Positions 52,441 to 62,556 of a stretch of DNA of 64,000 nucleotides are shown in pieces (position 1 is the first letter of the stretch; every line of letters begins with the position of its first letter). Location: positions 31,609,198 through 31,673,197 of the forward strand of contig NC_083577.1 of the NCBI RefSeq assembly GCF_027579695.1. Reading direction: 5' to 3'. The translations under genes and the position numbers were made by a program. The notes beneath the pieces are model-generated. The model saw only the letters and a list, made by a program, of their open reading frames with translations. It searched no databases and was not told where the DNA came from. This DNA comes from Neoarius graeffei (lineage: Eukaryota > Chordata > Actinopteri > Siluriformes > Ariidae).

Positions 52441-52533
52441 CCAAGTAAAATTGTAACCTTTCAACGTGTCAAAAAGGTTCTCGAGCCCTCGTCCTGTTTT
52501 ACCGTTAGATCAATCACATATCAGCTTAAACTA

Positions 52534-53450
52534 TATGGAAGCAATTTTGTGCCAAAATGTTCATACAATACTTTTGAAATATCAAACAAAAACGACAAAT
52601 CAAAATACAAAAAAAGAACAAAAAGTCAATTTTTTTAGACTGGCAAACAAATTATTTGTGTAATCATGCAAAATATCAGTCTATTACTCTTCAGAAACCT
52701 TTTATTTTTGTTCCGCGTCTTTCTCAGTTTTGCTTGACGTAATTTATTTTGGTTGCGATTCCAGCTTTCTCGTTTGCGCTCCCTGACTTTTTGCTTGCGG
52801 TTTTGGCACAAACTTCATGTGTGGGTGGGCTGTCCAGGAATGCATTCCCATTGGCTAACTTGTGTTTGACTGACAGCTACGCTCAGCCATTCCCTACTCG
52901 GATTCTGGCGGACTGTTTGCCGAGTGACCGATCCATTGACGGTAAACAAGGATCGAGTGGACTTCAGTGGCGACTATGATATTGAATTTACACTTTGTTG
53001 AATTAATTCAGTATCATAGTCGCCACTGAAGTCCACTCGATCCTTGTTTACCGTCAATGGATCGGTCACTCGTCAAAAAGTCCGCCAGAATCCGAGTAGG
53101 GAATGGCTGAGCGTAGCTGTCAGTCAAACACAAGTTAGCCAATGGGAATGCATTCCTGAACAGCCCACCCACACGTGAAGTTTGTGCCAAAACTGCAAGC
53201 AAAAAGTCAGGGAGCGCAAACGAGAAAGCTGGAATCGCAACCAAAATAAATTACGCCAAACAAAACTGAGAAAGATGTGGAACAGGTTTCTGAAGAGTAA
53301 TAGACTGATATTTTGCACGATTACACGAATAATTTGTTTGCCAGTCTAAAAAAATTGACTTTTTGTTCTTTTTTTGTATTTTGATTTGTCGTTTTCATTT
53401 GATATTTCAAAAGTATTGTATGAACATTTTGGCACAAAATTGCTTCCATA
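52534..53450. mobile_element. Foldback element 1: near-perfect palindrome of 917 bp
   Basis: It starts TATGGAAGCAATTTTGTGCC and ends with its reverse complement. The two arms of about 450 bp (52534-52990 and 53000-53450) are nearly identical, with a short centre around TTTACACTTTGTTGAATTAA. Each arm contains a 76-codon open frame beginning MVAIPAFSFALPD. Because both arms have it, the frame is a passenger of the palindrome, not evidence for a gene. Confidence 0.88.
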
Positions 53451-53503
53451 AAACTAGCATTCTAAAACTAGTGGAAGATTCCACAGAAGAGAGCCGACTC
53501 CCC

Positions 53504-54534
53504 TATGGAATCAATTTTGTGCCAAAATGTTCATACAATACTTTTGAAATATCAAACAAAAACAACAAATCAAAATACAAAAAAAGAAAAAAAAGTCAAT
53601 TTTTTTAGACTGGCAAACAAATTATTCGTGTAATCGTGCAAAATATCAGTCTATTACTCTTCAGAAACCTTTTATTTTTGTTCCGTGTCTTTCTCAGTTT
53701 TGTTTGACGTAATTTATTTTGGTTGCGATTCCAGCTTTCTCGTTTGCGCTCCCTGACTTTTTGCTTGCAGTTTTGGCACAAACTTCATGTGTGGGTGGGC
53801 TGTCCAGGAATGCATTCCCATTGGCTAACTTGCACTTGACTGACAGCTACGCTCAGCCATTCCCTACTCGGATTCTGGCGGACTGTTTGATGAGTGACCG
53901 ATCCATTGACGGTAAACAAGGATCGAGTGGACTTCAGTGGCGACTATGATATTGAATTAAGGATCGAGTGGACTTCAGTGGCAACTATGATATTGAATTA
54001 AGGATCGAGTGGACTTCAGTGGCGACTATTATATTGAATTTACACTTTGTTGAATTAATTCAATATCATAGTCACCACTGAAGTCCACTCGATCCTTGTT
54101 TACCGTCAATGGATCGGTCACTCGTCAAACAGTCCGCCAGAATCCGAGTAGGAAATGGCCGCAACAGCCTTCGGGGAATGGCTGAGCGTAGCTGTCAGTC
54201 AAATGCAAGTTAGCCAATGGGAATGCATTCCTGGACAGCCCACCCACACGTGAACTTTGTGCCAAAACTGCAAGCAAAAAGTCAGGGAGCGCAAACGAGA
54301 AAGCTGGAATCACAACCAAAATAAATTACGTCAAACAAAACTGAGAAAGACGTGAAACAAAAATAAAAGGTTTCTGAAGAGTAATAGACTGATATTTTGC
54401 ACGATTACACGAATAATTTGTTTGCCAGTCTAAAAAAATTGACTTTTTGTTCTTTTTTTGTATTTTGATTTGTCGTTTTTGTTTGATATTTCAAAAGTAT
54501 TGTATGAACATTTTGGCACAAAATTGATTCCATA
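53504..54534. mobile_element. Foldback element 2: palindrome of 1031 bp
   Basis: It starts TATGGAATCAATTTTGTGCC and ends with its inverse. It is the same family as element 1 and lies 53 bp downstream. Near the centre a 41-bp unit starting AAGGATCGAGTGG is present three times (53918, 53959 and 54000). The right arm has a small insertion near 54158. The related word TATGGAATCAATTTTGTGC recurs at about 54807, followed by an inverse GCTTCCATA, like a collapsed third member. Confidence 0.88.
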
Positions 54535-55200
54535 CTCCCCCTGCCAGCCTCATGGAGCGCAGTGTTTAAGGCTCCAGATGTGTTTTACTTCCATTGATGA
54601 GGGAAAGGAACATACACCCTCCCGACAGTCAATGCGTTATTCGCTTGTAAAACACATTTGCAAATTGGTAGAATGAGTTAATCATCACATGCAAGATTTG
54701 CAATTAATCAAATGAATTGCTTATTATTATTCATTAATTATTACAGTTCTGAACTTCAAATTTTAAAAGTCTGGACTTTGGAGAGATGATGGATACTCTT
54801 GGTGTATGGAATCAATTTTGTGCAATTGCTTCCATATTGGTGGAACACAACAGAGCAAAATATTGCGACTCTCTAATGTTGACCTGAAGTTGGTGCCCCA
54901 GGTCCCCACCAATGTTAATACCAAACCTTTTCTGACCAGACACAGTTACAGTAATCATATAACAGCGCGCACACACACATTAGTTAAGTTCAGATGTTTT
55001 ATGTACTGTATCTGTGATTGTGTAGGCGAGAGCTGCATTTTCCCGCTGCTTCAGTGTTTGTTTACTGCAGGACTACTGGGTTCCCAGGTCAAAGGACCTG
55101 AACTACGGAGGCCGGGTTGGCTTTGTAGTGTCAGTCTCGGGCATGCGCACCAGCTTGTGCATGGATTGTAGTGGTTTCATCCAATTAATATATATTTAAT

Positions 55201-55920
55201 TTTTTCACGGTCCAAATCCTGCGCTCTGATTGGCTGGCGAGCGGGTCCGTATCCTACGGTACAGACCCCAGTTACGGACCTCTGGCAACTTGCTCGTTCA
55301 CAACAACAGCAAACATAGTAGCATTTTTTGTCAACATTTATCTTTTTTTAATAAGATTTATTTAAAAGATTATCAAAATTTTTTTACATTTTTGCCAGCA
55401 TTTCTCAGGAGAATAGTATTAATTTTACATCATGAATAGCGATAATGACAGTGTTCACAGCGAAAGCGAGTTTTACTACCCTGAGGAAGAAGAAATAAAA
55501 GAAAACATGTCAGGAGAAAGCTAAAAACCTCTAACTTGCTAACACCGAGCAAAAACATGGCTGAATCCTGAATGACTCAATTTTGTATAAATGGGGACTA
55601 CATAGGCGGCAAAATGTAGTTTTTTTTCCAGCCATGGAAATGCACTTGTATACTGAGAAGGAAGCAATTTGCATTACAGCTGTGAATGACAATTCAAAAT
55701 GGCGGCTCTGCTTGGTTTTCCCTTTTGGGCGCTCTCGTTTTCTGTTAGAATTTGGTAGAGAAAAAAATAAATATATTATTTACCAGCTTAAGGTCGGTCC
55801 GTATGGTGAAATACCGTGACCTCAGCCTTGAATACTGACCTCGGCCCAGAGGGCCTCGCTCAGTACTTTCAAGACCTCAGTCACGGTATTTCACCATACG
55901 GACCTCCCAGCTGGTAAATA
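55201..55920. mobile_element. Non-autonomous element with terminal hairpin
   Basis: The sequence around 55796-55820 (GGTCCGTATGGTGAAATACC...) is the exact inverse of 55880-55904, a 25-bp stem with further pairing outside (TTTACCAGCT / AGCTGGTAAA). A related GGTCCGTA word occurs at 55245. A short acidic ORF lies between. The class is unknown. Bases 54840-55200 and 55921-56570 show nothing assignable beyond AT-rich sequence. Confidence 0.55.
55432..55524 (+). CDS. 30-residue acidic ORF, doubtful
   Basis: It starts MNSDNDSVHSESEFYYPEEE and ends at TAA 55522-55524. It is rich in Glu, Ser and Asp. It lies inside the element at 55201-55920 and may be the first residues of a deleted transposase. 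No domain was recognised and translation is unproven. Confidence 0.25.
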   Translation: MNSDNDSVHSESEFYYPEEEEIKENMSGES

Positions 55921-56575
55921 ACATTATGTGTATTGTAAAAAAAAAGTATGCATTTATTGAAATTGGGTATTTTGTTTATGAATTATAGAGATTGCTGGCA
56001 TGTACTTAGACTTGAAATTGTTCTGTAAATGTATGGTTTATGTGATGTTGGTAATATAAAGTAATTGGTATCTTCCAGTGGGTGGGGACAGGCCACTATA
56101 TCTAGCCCTCTGAAGGGAGGTGGGTTAGTGGGTCATGGGCACTGGGTGTTATGTAGTAGTCCTGTAATGTGCATGTAATCAGGTGGTGCAAATATAATGC
56201 AATATAGTATTCTGTTTTGTAGACAGAGTTTTGTTTTTTTTTTTGCAATAATTACTTGACCTTTTATTTTATTATTATAATTTATTTTGTGTTAAATTTC
56301 TGCTGCTACTTTGGGAAACCAGACCCAATAAAACATCTTGTATTAAAAGTTCTATCTTTGGCTGTTGTCTATCAGATATGTACAGTAGGAATGGGTTAAT
56401 TTTTTGTAAAATGATTTCAACAATGATTTAGTATTTCCTATTCATTTATTGGCCGATTTCACTGTCAAAAAAGCCCAAAGTCCGTCAGCTTCAACCGGGG
56501 CCCCGTCGGGGGGCCTAGGTGGCCCCCAAACCCCTGTCACCACCTTTTATTTTTGAAAAGTGGAGAACCCTGAAT

Positions 56576-56870
56576 GTTTTGTGTCAGCCTTTTTTCCTTT
56601 TGGAAACCCTGAAGCACACTGATTTTTTTTTTCAGTGAATCACCTCAAAATATTTGCAGAATGTCTTGAAATAATGAATTAACTAAAATAATTAGGTAAT
56701 ATATTAAACTATATCATATATTTTGAAAGTCTGAGGAAATCTAAATAATCCATTTTTCAGGGTGAGATGAAGCGACTTCACCAAAAGGTGAATTTTTTCC
56801 CGAACTCTCTTTACAAATCTTTAATAATTAGAGGTCGTGCACATATTTTAGTGTGTGTGTGTGTATATAT
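56576..56870 (+). repeat. Continuation of the TRIM 3' flank
   Basis: It matches, in inverted orientation, sequence below 21190 next to the TRIM pseudogene (GAAGCACAC, TTCAGTGAATCACCTCAAAA, TATTTGCAGAAT). After that comes the TTCACCAAAAGGTG block also seen at 17340 and 19685. It shows how far the TRIM duplication extended. Confidence 0.7.
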
Positions 56871-57264
56871 ATATGTAGATAGATAGACGCTCATGCCTCG
56901 TCCCATGAGCTCCATCCCACTGTTAGGGTTTTGCTGGGATCTGAACCCGGGTCACTGGCATGATAATCCAGCAAACCCCCACTAGGCCACCAGGGGGATG
57001 ACTCAAGTGAAGAGGCGTGAGGCGAAAGTAGAGTATCAAAAACAGTTTATTTACACTATATACAGTCCAAAGGAAAAAACAAAAGGATAATCCAAAATCT
57101 CAGAAGATGTACAAAAAACAAAAATATCCAAAGGGTCAAAGTCCAAAATCCAACTAAGAAAAGAAGAGGCAAAAACTCAAACGCTCAGAAGATCAAAAGG
57201 TCAAAACAAATTCCACAAAGTCCAAAAGAAAGAAGCAAAGGATTAAACAGGAAGATGTTAATAC

Positions 57265-60200
57265 CTGCAGGGCATTGCTGCCTGTCGCACCTCCTCCGGT
57301 GCCCATGGGTCAGCTGCAGGGTCATCAGCCAGAAACCACCATTCACCAACGTTTCACTCCTTTAATTCTGGTACGTCTCCTGGTGGCGGAGCAGTGACAG
57401 GGACGTCTCCCTGTCACCCCCTGCAGCTGATGGGTGTTGTCCCCTGCGGCTGTTGTCTGGGGTTAGCTGTTCTTCCCCCAAGTTTTGTCCTTCCTCCTGA
57501 GCCAGAGCCAAAAGCTCCCTTTTTCAGCCTCCTCTGCCAGGTCCTTTGTTGCCTTCCTGAGTCTTCCTCCGGTGAGTCCCACATCCCTCAGGAGGCGTGT
57601 GATTGACAACCCCATGAAACCTTGGCATCCGACCTCCACTGGGTAGATGGTAGTCTTCCAGCCAGCCTCCCGGCACTCAGCAGCCAGCTCCGAGTACTTG
57701 GCCTTCTTACGTTCGAAGGCGGCCTCAATCCCCTCCTCCATCGGTACTGTGAGCTCGATGAGGATCACCGCTCTTGCCTTGGCTGACCACACGACTATGT
57801 CTGGCCGGAGAGATGTGATGGTGATCTCCGTGGGGAACTGAAGCTTCCTGTCAAGGTCGACCCTCATGCTCCATTCCTGGTCAGGGGAGAAGGGCCTTGA
57901 TGTTTCTCTTGGCCTGGTGCTTCTGCTGACCCCTCCTTCCGCAACAAAGATGGTGGGGTCCTCTGCAGATGCTGGTGTTTTCCTTCCCTGTCGGCACTCC
58001 TCCAGCACTTCAGCTAGCTTCCTCAGGACTTGGTCATGGCGCCATCTGTAGCGGCCCTGTGAGAGCGCGATCTTACAGCCTGACAAGATGTGCTGGAGGC
58101 TTACGTTGGGAGCATTGCAGAGCGCACAACATTCCTCACTCCCGAACCACTGGTGGAGGTTCCGAGGGCAGGGAAGCATGTCGTAGGTTGAGTGGATGAG
58201 GAAGCTGAGTCTTGCCTGTGGGATCTTCCACACGTCTGACCAACTGACGTTTCTGTTTGTAATTCCCTCCCAGGTAGTCCAGCTTCCTTGCCGACCCTGC
58301 GACATGGCTTTGATCTTGTAGCGGTCTTCCTCCATCCTTGTCACCTCCGCCACCACCATCTCCTTCCTTTCCTTGCGGTTGGCCTTGGACCAGAAGTGCG
58401 GTGCATCTCCCCATCCTAGGCCTGCTCTTCCTACCTGGACTCTGCCCATGATCTCGTGATGTTGCAGCCGGCTGATAGCTTGGTCGACCTCGGTCTGGGC
58501 TTTCCACTTGCGGCCAGTCAGAACCTTGGCGTTAGCATTCCTTACTGACTTGTCTGTGGACTCCCTAAGCTTGAGGACCAACCTGGCCTTCTCTTGCATG
58601 TAGCCCAGCTGTAGTGACTTCAGTGGTAGCTGCAGCATGTTTTTTCCAAAGAGGCCGGCTTCAGATAGGCACCGTGGCAGCCCCAACCACTTTCGGATGA
58701 ATGAGTTGGCTTTCCCATCCATCTTACTCACGGTCGATGAGGGGATCTCACTCATTTTCAGGGGCCACATTACCCTCTGGTAGAGTGTGAATTGGTAGCA
58801 CCAGACCTTGTACTTCCCAGGGAGTTGACTTTGATCGATCCTTGCCAGGCCATCACAAAGCTGTTTCATGACGGTTTTCCCCATCTGCTTGTCAGACAGC
58901 TCTGCGGTGTACTGCCTCCCCAGGCTTTTGATGGACTGCTCTGCGAGGAGTGGTATCTTCTCCCCTCCGACAACAAAGGTGATGCTGTCGTTCCTGACTC
59001 CTTTCCTGAGTGACAGACTGTGAGACTTGGAGGGCTTGATCTTCATTCTTGCCCATGACATCAGCTCATCCATCCTCTTCAGCAGTCTTGATGTGCATGC
59101 TGCTGTCTGAAGGAGGGTGGTGACATCATCCATGTAGCTCCTTAGTGGGGGAAGCCTCTGGCCAGTTGGCAGTTTGATTCCTCCTACCATTTGTCTTGCA
59201 CCGATGAGAATAATCTCAAACGCTGCTATAAACAGTATCGGAGAAATGGCACATCCCATCGCAATTCCGACTTCAAGCCGCTGCCACCCAGTAATGAAGT
59301 CCTGCACGGAGAAGCACATCTGCAGGTTGTTAAAATACTGTGCTACAATGTTCTTGACGCAGGTGGGCATGTGGAAGAAGTCCATGGCGTAGTTGATCAG
59401 CTGGTGCGGGACTGATCCATACGCATTGGCAAGGTCAAGCCAGATGACGTGCAGGTCGGTCTTCTCCCGCTTAGCCTTCTGGATCTGGTCCCAGATCATT
59501 GTGGAGTGCTCTACGCATCTGGGGAATCCTGGCACTCCTGCTTTCTGACAGTTTGTGTCGATGTAGCCATTCTCAAGCAGGTAGTTGGTCATCCTTCTGG
59601 CTAATACTGAGAAGAAGATCTTTCCTTCTACGTTCAGTAGAGCGATGTTACGGAACTGGCCAATGTCTTTGGAGTTTGTTTCTTTGGGAATGAAAACTGC
59701 TACCGCTCTTTGCCACTCAGATGGAATGAGTTGCTTTTTCCAGACAGTTCTCATTAAGTACCATAGCAGCTCTAGTACCTTAGGGCAGTTCTTATAGAGC
59801 TTGTAGGAGACTCCATTGGGGCCTGGTACAGAAGAGGACCTTGCCTTCTCCACAACTTGCCTGACCTCACTGAGCTTGGGAGGCATGGTGTTAAACTCAA
59901 CTGTCGGCTGTGCAGGCTGAGGTACGTATCCTGGTGTTCCCAAAGGAATGTTCCTTTGCGGATCACTGTACTGTCCTCTGACATGCTGTTCCAACTGCTC
60001 CCTGGTGGTTTCGAGCTTGCCAGTCTTCTTTTCCTCCAGCAGCTGTCTGGCATGCTTAAAGGGATCCTTGAAGAAGCTGGCTCGCTCTTTTTGCTTCTGC
60101 CTGTTGCGTTTTCGAATGCGTTCAGCTCTGCGAAGCCCGGCTAGTCTTTTCCTGACCTCCTCCCACAGGGCTTTCAGCCCCTCTTTCTCTGCGTGGGTTG

Positions 60201-60500
60201 CCTTCCTCCAATTCTTACAGAGTTGCTGACGCCTTTGCACCAGCTGGAGGATTTCCTTTTCTCTCCTTCCCATCACTCTTAGGGTGGTCCTCTGTCTGGG
60301 GACAAACTCGCCAAACCTGGCCTTACAGGTTTGGTATATGATGTCCCCAATCAGATTAAGCTTAGCCTCCACCCCTCCATGCAGTGATTCCTCTAGGGTC
60401 TTGATCAGGTCTGCGTCCAGTGCACGCCATGCCTCTGTTTCGCTTGACTTTGGCCACTTGATCTTACTTCTTCTGGCTGGTTTCTTGGTCTCTGCAACCC
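57265..60500 (-). mobile_element. RLE-type LINE, copy 2, inside the LTR and in the same orientation
   Basis: Same family type as 12910-16273 but from a different subfamily. The 5' end is truncated just before the segment IKWPKSSETEAW, so the N-terminal zinc finger is missing. The 3' UTR is about 200 bases and ends GCCCTGCAG at 57265. No target duplication was identified. The LINE lies downstream of the LTR promoter and upstream of the LTR polyadenylation signal, reading in the same direction. Confidence 0.8.
57463..60498 (-). CDS. RLE LINE protein: reverse transcriptase and restriction-like endonuclease
   Basis: Open from the 5' junction to TAA at 57463; the largest start-to-stop part, from GTG 60372, is 969 codons. 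No ATG precedes VAETKKPARRSK at the junction, so the start is unclear and the protein is N-terminally truncated. RT: SVPGPNGVSYKLYKN, IWLDLANAYGSVPH and SYMDDVTTLL near residue 414. A Cys-His cluster CCALCNAPNVSLQHILSGC lies near residue 747. The PD-(D/E)XK-like endonuclease near residues 857-900 has LRPDIVVWSAKA, ILIELTVPMEEG and a Lys-rich helix ERKKAKYSELA. No internal stops, so this is relatively young. It would nick DNA and prime reverse transcription. Confidence 0.85.
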   Translation of the reverse strand, partial: VAETKKPARRSKIKWPKSSETEAWRALDADLIKTLEESLHGGVEAKLNLIGDIIYQTCKARFGEFVPRQRTTLRVMGRREKEILQLVQRRQQLCKNWRKATHAEKEGLKALWEEVRKRLAGLRRAERIRKRNRQKQKERASFFKDPFKHARQLLEEKKTGKLETTREQLEQHVRGQYSDPQRNIPLGTPGYVPQPAQPTVEFNTMPPKLSEVRQVVEKARSSSVPGPNGVSYKLYKNCPKVLELLWYLMRTVWKKQLIPSEWQRAVAVFIPKETNSKDIGQFRNIALLNVEGKIFFSVLARRMTNYLLENGYIDTNCQKAGVPGFPRCVEHSTMIWDQIQKAKREKTDLHVIWLDLANAYGSVPHQLINYAMDFFHMPTCVKNIVAQYFNNLQMCFSVQDFITGWQRLEVGIAMGCAISPILFIAAFEIILIGARQMVGGIKLPTGQRLPPLRSYMDDVTTLLQTAACTSRLLKRMDELMSWARMKIKPSKSHSLSLRKGVRNDSITFVVGGEKIPLLAEQSIKSLGRQYTAELSDKQMGKTVMKQLCDGLARIDQSQLPGKYKVWCYQFTLYQRVMWPLKMSEIPSSTVSKMDGKANSFIRKWLGLPRCLSEAGLFGKNMLQLPLKSLQLGYMQEKARLVLKLRESTDKSVRNANAKVLTGRKWKAQTEVDQAISRLQHHEIMGRVQVGRAGLGWGDAPHFWSKANRKERKEMVVAEVTRMEEDRYKIKAMSQGRQGSWTTWEGITNRNVSWSDVWKIPQARLSFLIHSTYDMLPCPRNLHQWFGSEECCALCNAPNVSLQHILSGCKIALSQGRYRWRHDQVLRKLAEVLEECRQGRKTPASAEDPTIFVAEGGVSRSTRPRETSRPFSPDQEWSMRVDLDRKLQFPTEITITSLRPDIVVWSAKARAVILIELTVPMEEGIEAAFERKKAKYSELAAECREAGWKTTIYPVEVGCQGFMGLSITRLLRDVGLTGGRLRKATKDLAEEAEKGSFWLWLRRKDKTWGKNS

Positions 60501-60767
60501 TGCAAAAACCAAGAATACAAAGACACAGGCAAGGTACATGGGACAGAGGGAACTAGCACTAACAGCATAGCATAGGAAAAAGACTCCGTGACAAGGGAAC
60601 AAACAGAGGGGTATTTATACACACACTAATTAAGGAAAGGGCGGGGCAGGAAACAGGCAATAAGGCAAAAACAGAACACAGTGGTGACCTCTAGAGGCCA
60701 AAACAAACATGACCAGAAAAGGAAATAACAGCGGCCTCTAGAGGCCAAAACAGTCCCAGTCCTAACA

Positions 60768-61090
60768 CCCGCTTCTTCTCTCTCTTTCTCCACTGAATGC
60801 CTCCAGGTTGTTTTTGGTTGCCCTCTTTTCCTTTTCCCCTCTGGCACCCATGTCATCACTGTGTTGCTGTGGTTGTTTCAATCTTGTCTTAGAATGTGAC
60901 CAGTCATCTTCCATCACTGCCGTCTCAGTTCCATTCTAAATGGTTTCATATCTGAATTTTCAAGTAATTTTTCGGTGGTCACATGATGTTCCCAGTGAAT
61001 TCATAGGATTTGTCTGAGGCACTTATTCTTAAAGACATCTACTACTTGGTTGTCTCCTGAATTAATTTTCCATGTTTTGCAACTGTATAA
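60768..61090 (-). pseudogene. LINE C-terminal fragment, unknown family
   Basis: The minus strand shows WVPEGKRKRGQPKTTWRHSV near 60850-60790, a Lys/Arg-Gly-Arg-Pro-like motif common at the C-terminus of LINE polyproteins. The frame is degraded upstream. The diverged LTR is inserted at its left side. Confidence 0.5.
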
Positions 61091-62556
61091 AAGGACACTA
61101 TGTAAAATGTAAATAAAAAACAGAATATGGCAATTTGCAAATCATGGAAACCCTATATTTCATTGAAAATAGTACAAAGACAACATATCAAATGTTGAAA
61201 CTGAGAAATTATTGTTTTTTTTTAAATATATATGCTCATTTTGAATTTGATGTCAGCAACATGTTTCAAAAAAGTTGGGACAGGGCCATGTTTACCACTG
61301 TGTTGCGTCACCTCTACTTTTAACAACACTCTGTAAACATTTGGGAACTGAGGAGACCAATTGCTGTCATTTTGGAAAAGAAATGTTGGCCCATTCTTGC
61401 CTGATCTGCAGTTTCAGTTGCTCAACAGTTCAGGGTTTCCTTTGTTGTATTTTGCGTTTCATAATGCACCAAATTTTTTAAATGGGAGACAGGTCTGGAC
61501 TGCAGGCAGGCCAGTTTAGCACCCAGACTCTTTTACTATGGAGCCATGCAGTTTTATGTGCAGAAAGCAGTTTGGCATTGTCTTGCTGAAAGAAGGAAGG
61601 CCTTCCCTGACAAAAGATTTTGTCTGGATGGCAGCATATGGCTCTGAAATATGTATATATCATTCAGCATTAATGATGCCTTCCCAGATGTACCGTACAA
61701 GCTACCCATGTCATGTGCACACATGCACCCTCATATCATCATAGATGCTGGATTTTGAACTGTGCACTGATAACAAGCCGGATGGTCCTTCTCCTCTTTA
61801 GTCTGGAGGGCGTGGTGTCCATGATTTTGAAAAAGAATTCATCAGGCCTCAGGACAATTTTCCACTTTGCCTCAGTCCCTCATAAAAGAGCTCAGGCCCA
61901 GAGAAGATGGCAGTGTTTCTGGATATTGTTTATATATGGTTTTAACTTGCATTTGAGGATGCAGTAATGAACTGTTTTCACAGACGATCGTTTTCTGAAG
62001 TGTTCCTGAGCCCATACAGTGATGTCCACTACAGACGCATATCTGTTTTTAATGCAGTGTCTCCTGAGGGCCTGAAGATCACAGGCATCCACTGTCAGTT
62101 TTCAGGCTTGTCTTTTGCATACAGAGATTTCTCCAGGTTATCTGAATCTTTTAATGGTATTATGTACCATAGATGATGTGATGTCAAAATTCTTTGCAGT
62201 TTTACATTGAGGAATGTTATTCTTAAATTGTTGCACTGTTTGCCCACACAGTCTTTCACAGAGCGGTGAACCCCTCCCCATCTTTACTTCTGAGAGACTG
62301 AGCCTCTCTGGGATGCTCTTTTTATACCCAATCATGTTACCGACCTGTTGTCAATTAACCAGATTTTTTCTTTTTAGCATTAACACAACTTTTTCAGTCT
62401 TTTGTTGACCCTGTCCCAACTTTTCTGAAACATGTTGCTGACATCAAATTCAAAATGAACAAATATTTTTCAAAAAATAATAACATTTCTCACTTTCAAC
62501 ATTTGATATGTTGTCTTTGCACTATTTTCAACAAAATATAGGGTTTCCAAGATTGT
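61091..62556 (-). mobile_element. Tc1/mariner-like transposon, decayed
   Basis: Inverted ends: AATCATGGAAACCCTATATT near 61140 and its inverse near 62535. ACATATCAAATGTTGAAA and TTTGATGTCAGCAACATGTT also occur inverted on both sides (61190-61270 and 62425-62510). The outermost bases and TA sites are eroded. Bases from 61091 to 61130 belong to the left end. Confidence 0.8.
61478..62335 (-). pseudogene. Tc1-like transposase, broken
   Basis: Minus-strand pieces: VKMGRGSPLCERLCGQTVQQ and ITSSMVHNTIKRF (helix-turn-helix, 62280-62140), then LQALRRHCIKNRYASVVDIT (62070-62010). The catalytic part has FFQQDNAKLLSAHKT (61590) and NWPACSPDLSPI near 61500, where the reading ends just before the Glu region. 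The frames differ and the middle with the first Asp is badly degraded. Confidence 0.78.

Larger units (their letters stand above)
49450..56575. mobile_element. Composite 7.1-kb insertion in the TRIM 3' flank
   Basis: Comparison with the 3' flank of the TRIM pseudogene (about 21190 down to 20960) shows that the sequence left of 49450 and right of about 56575 is one ancestral flank. The edges read CAGTGTTCTCC at about 49458 and GGAGAACCCTG at about 56563, with AATGT on both outer sides. So an element with CAGNGTTCTCC inverted ends, or two related elements, may bound the block. The inside holds several other repeats listed separately. The superfamily is uncertain; the ends look hAT-like but the duplication seems to be only 5 bp. 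Confidence 0.5.
56921..60767 (-). mobile_element. Diverged gypsy solo LTR split by an RLE LINE
   Basis: On the minus strand the LTR starts TGTTAGGACTGGGACTG at 60767 and runs to about 60501. It resumes at about 57264 and ends CCCTAACA at 56921. It is related to the LTRs at 22718 and 27529. Kept features are two GGCCTCTAGAGG-type palindromes (60731 and 60677), a TATAAATA box near 60613, the GTCACGGAGTCTTT start of R near 60583, an AATAAA near 57040, and the tRNA-like end near 56940-56995. CCCAC / CCCGC flank it, a possible 5-bp duplication. No internal gypsy region is present. Confidence 0.82.

Noticed and set aside
52749-54319. Four copies of a 76-codon ORF as a gene family
   Set aside because: The ORF lies in all arms of the palindromes, so repetition follows from the structure. 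It has no recognised domain.
57465-60500. The RLE LINE ORF as a spliced exon of a host gene
   Set aside because: The AG and GT borders fit, but the content is entirely LINE and the flanks are LTR halves. No neighbouring exons were found. Kept as a question in findings only.
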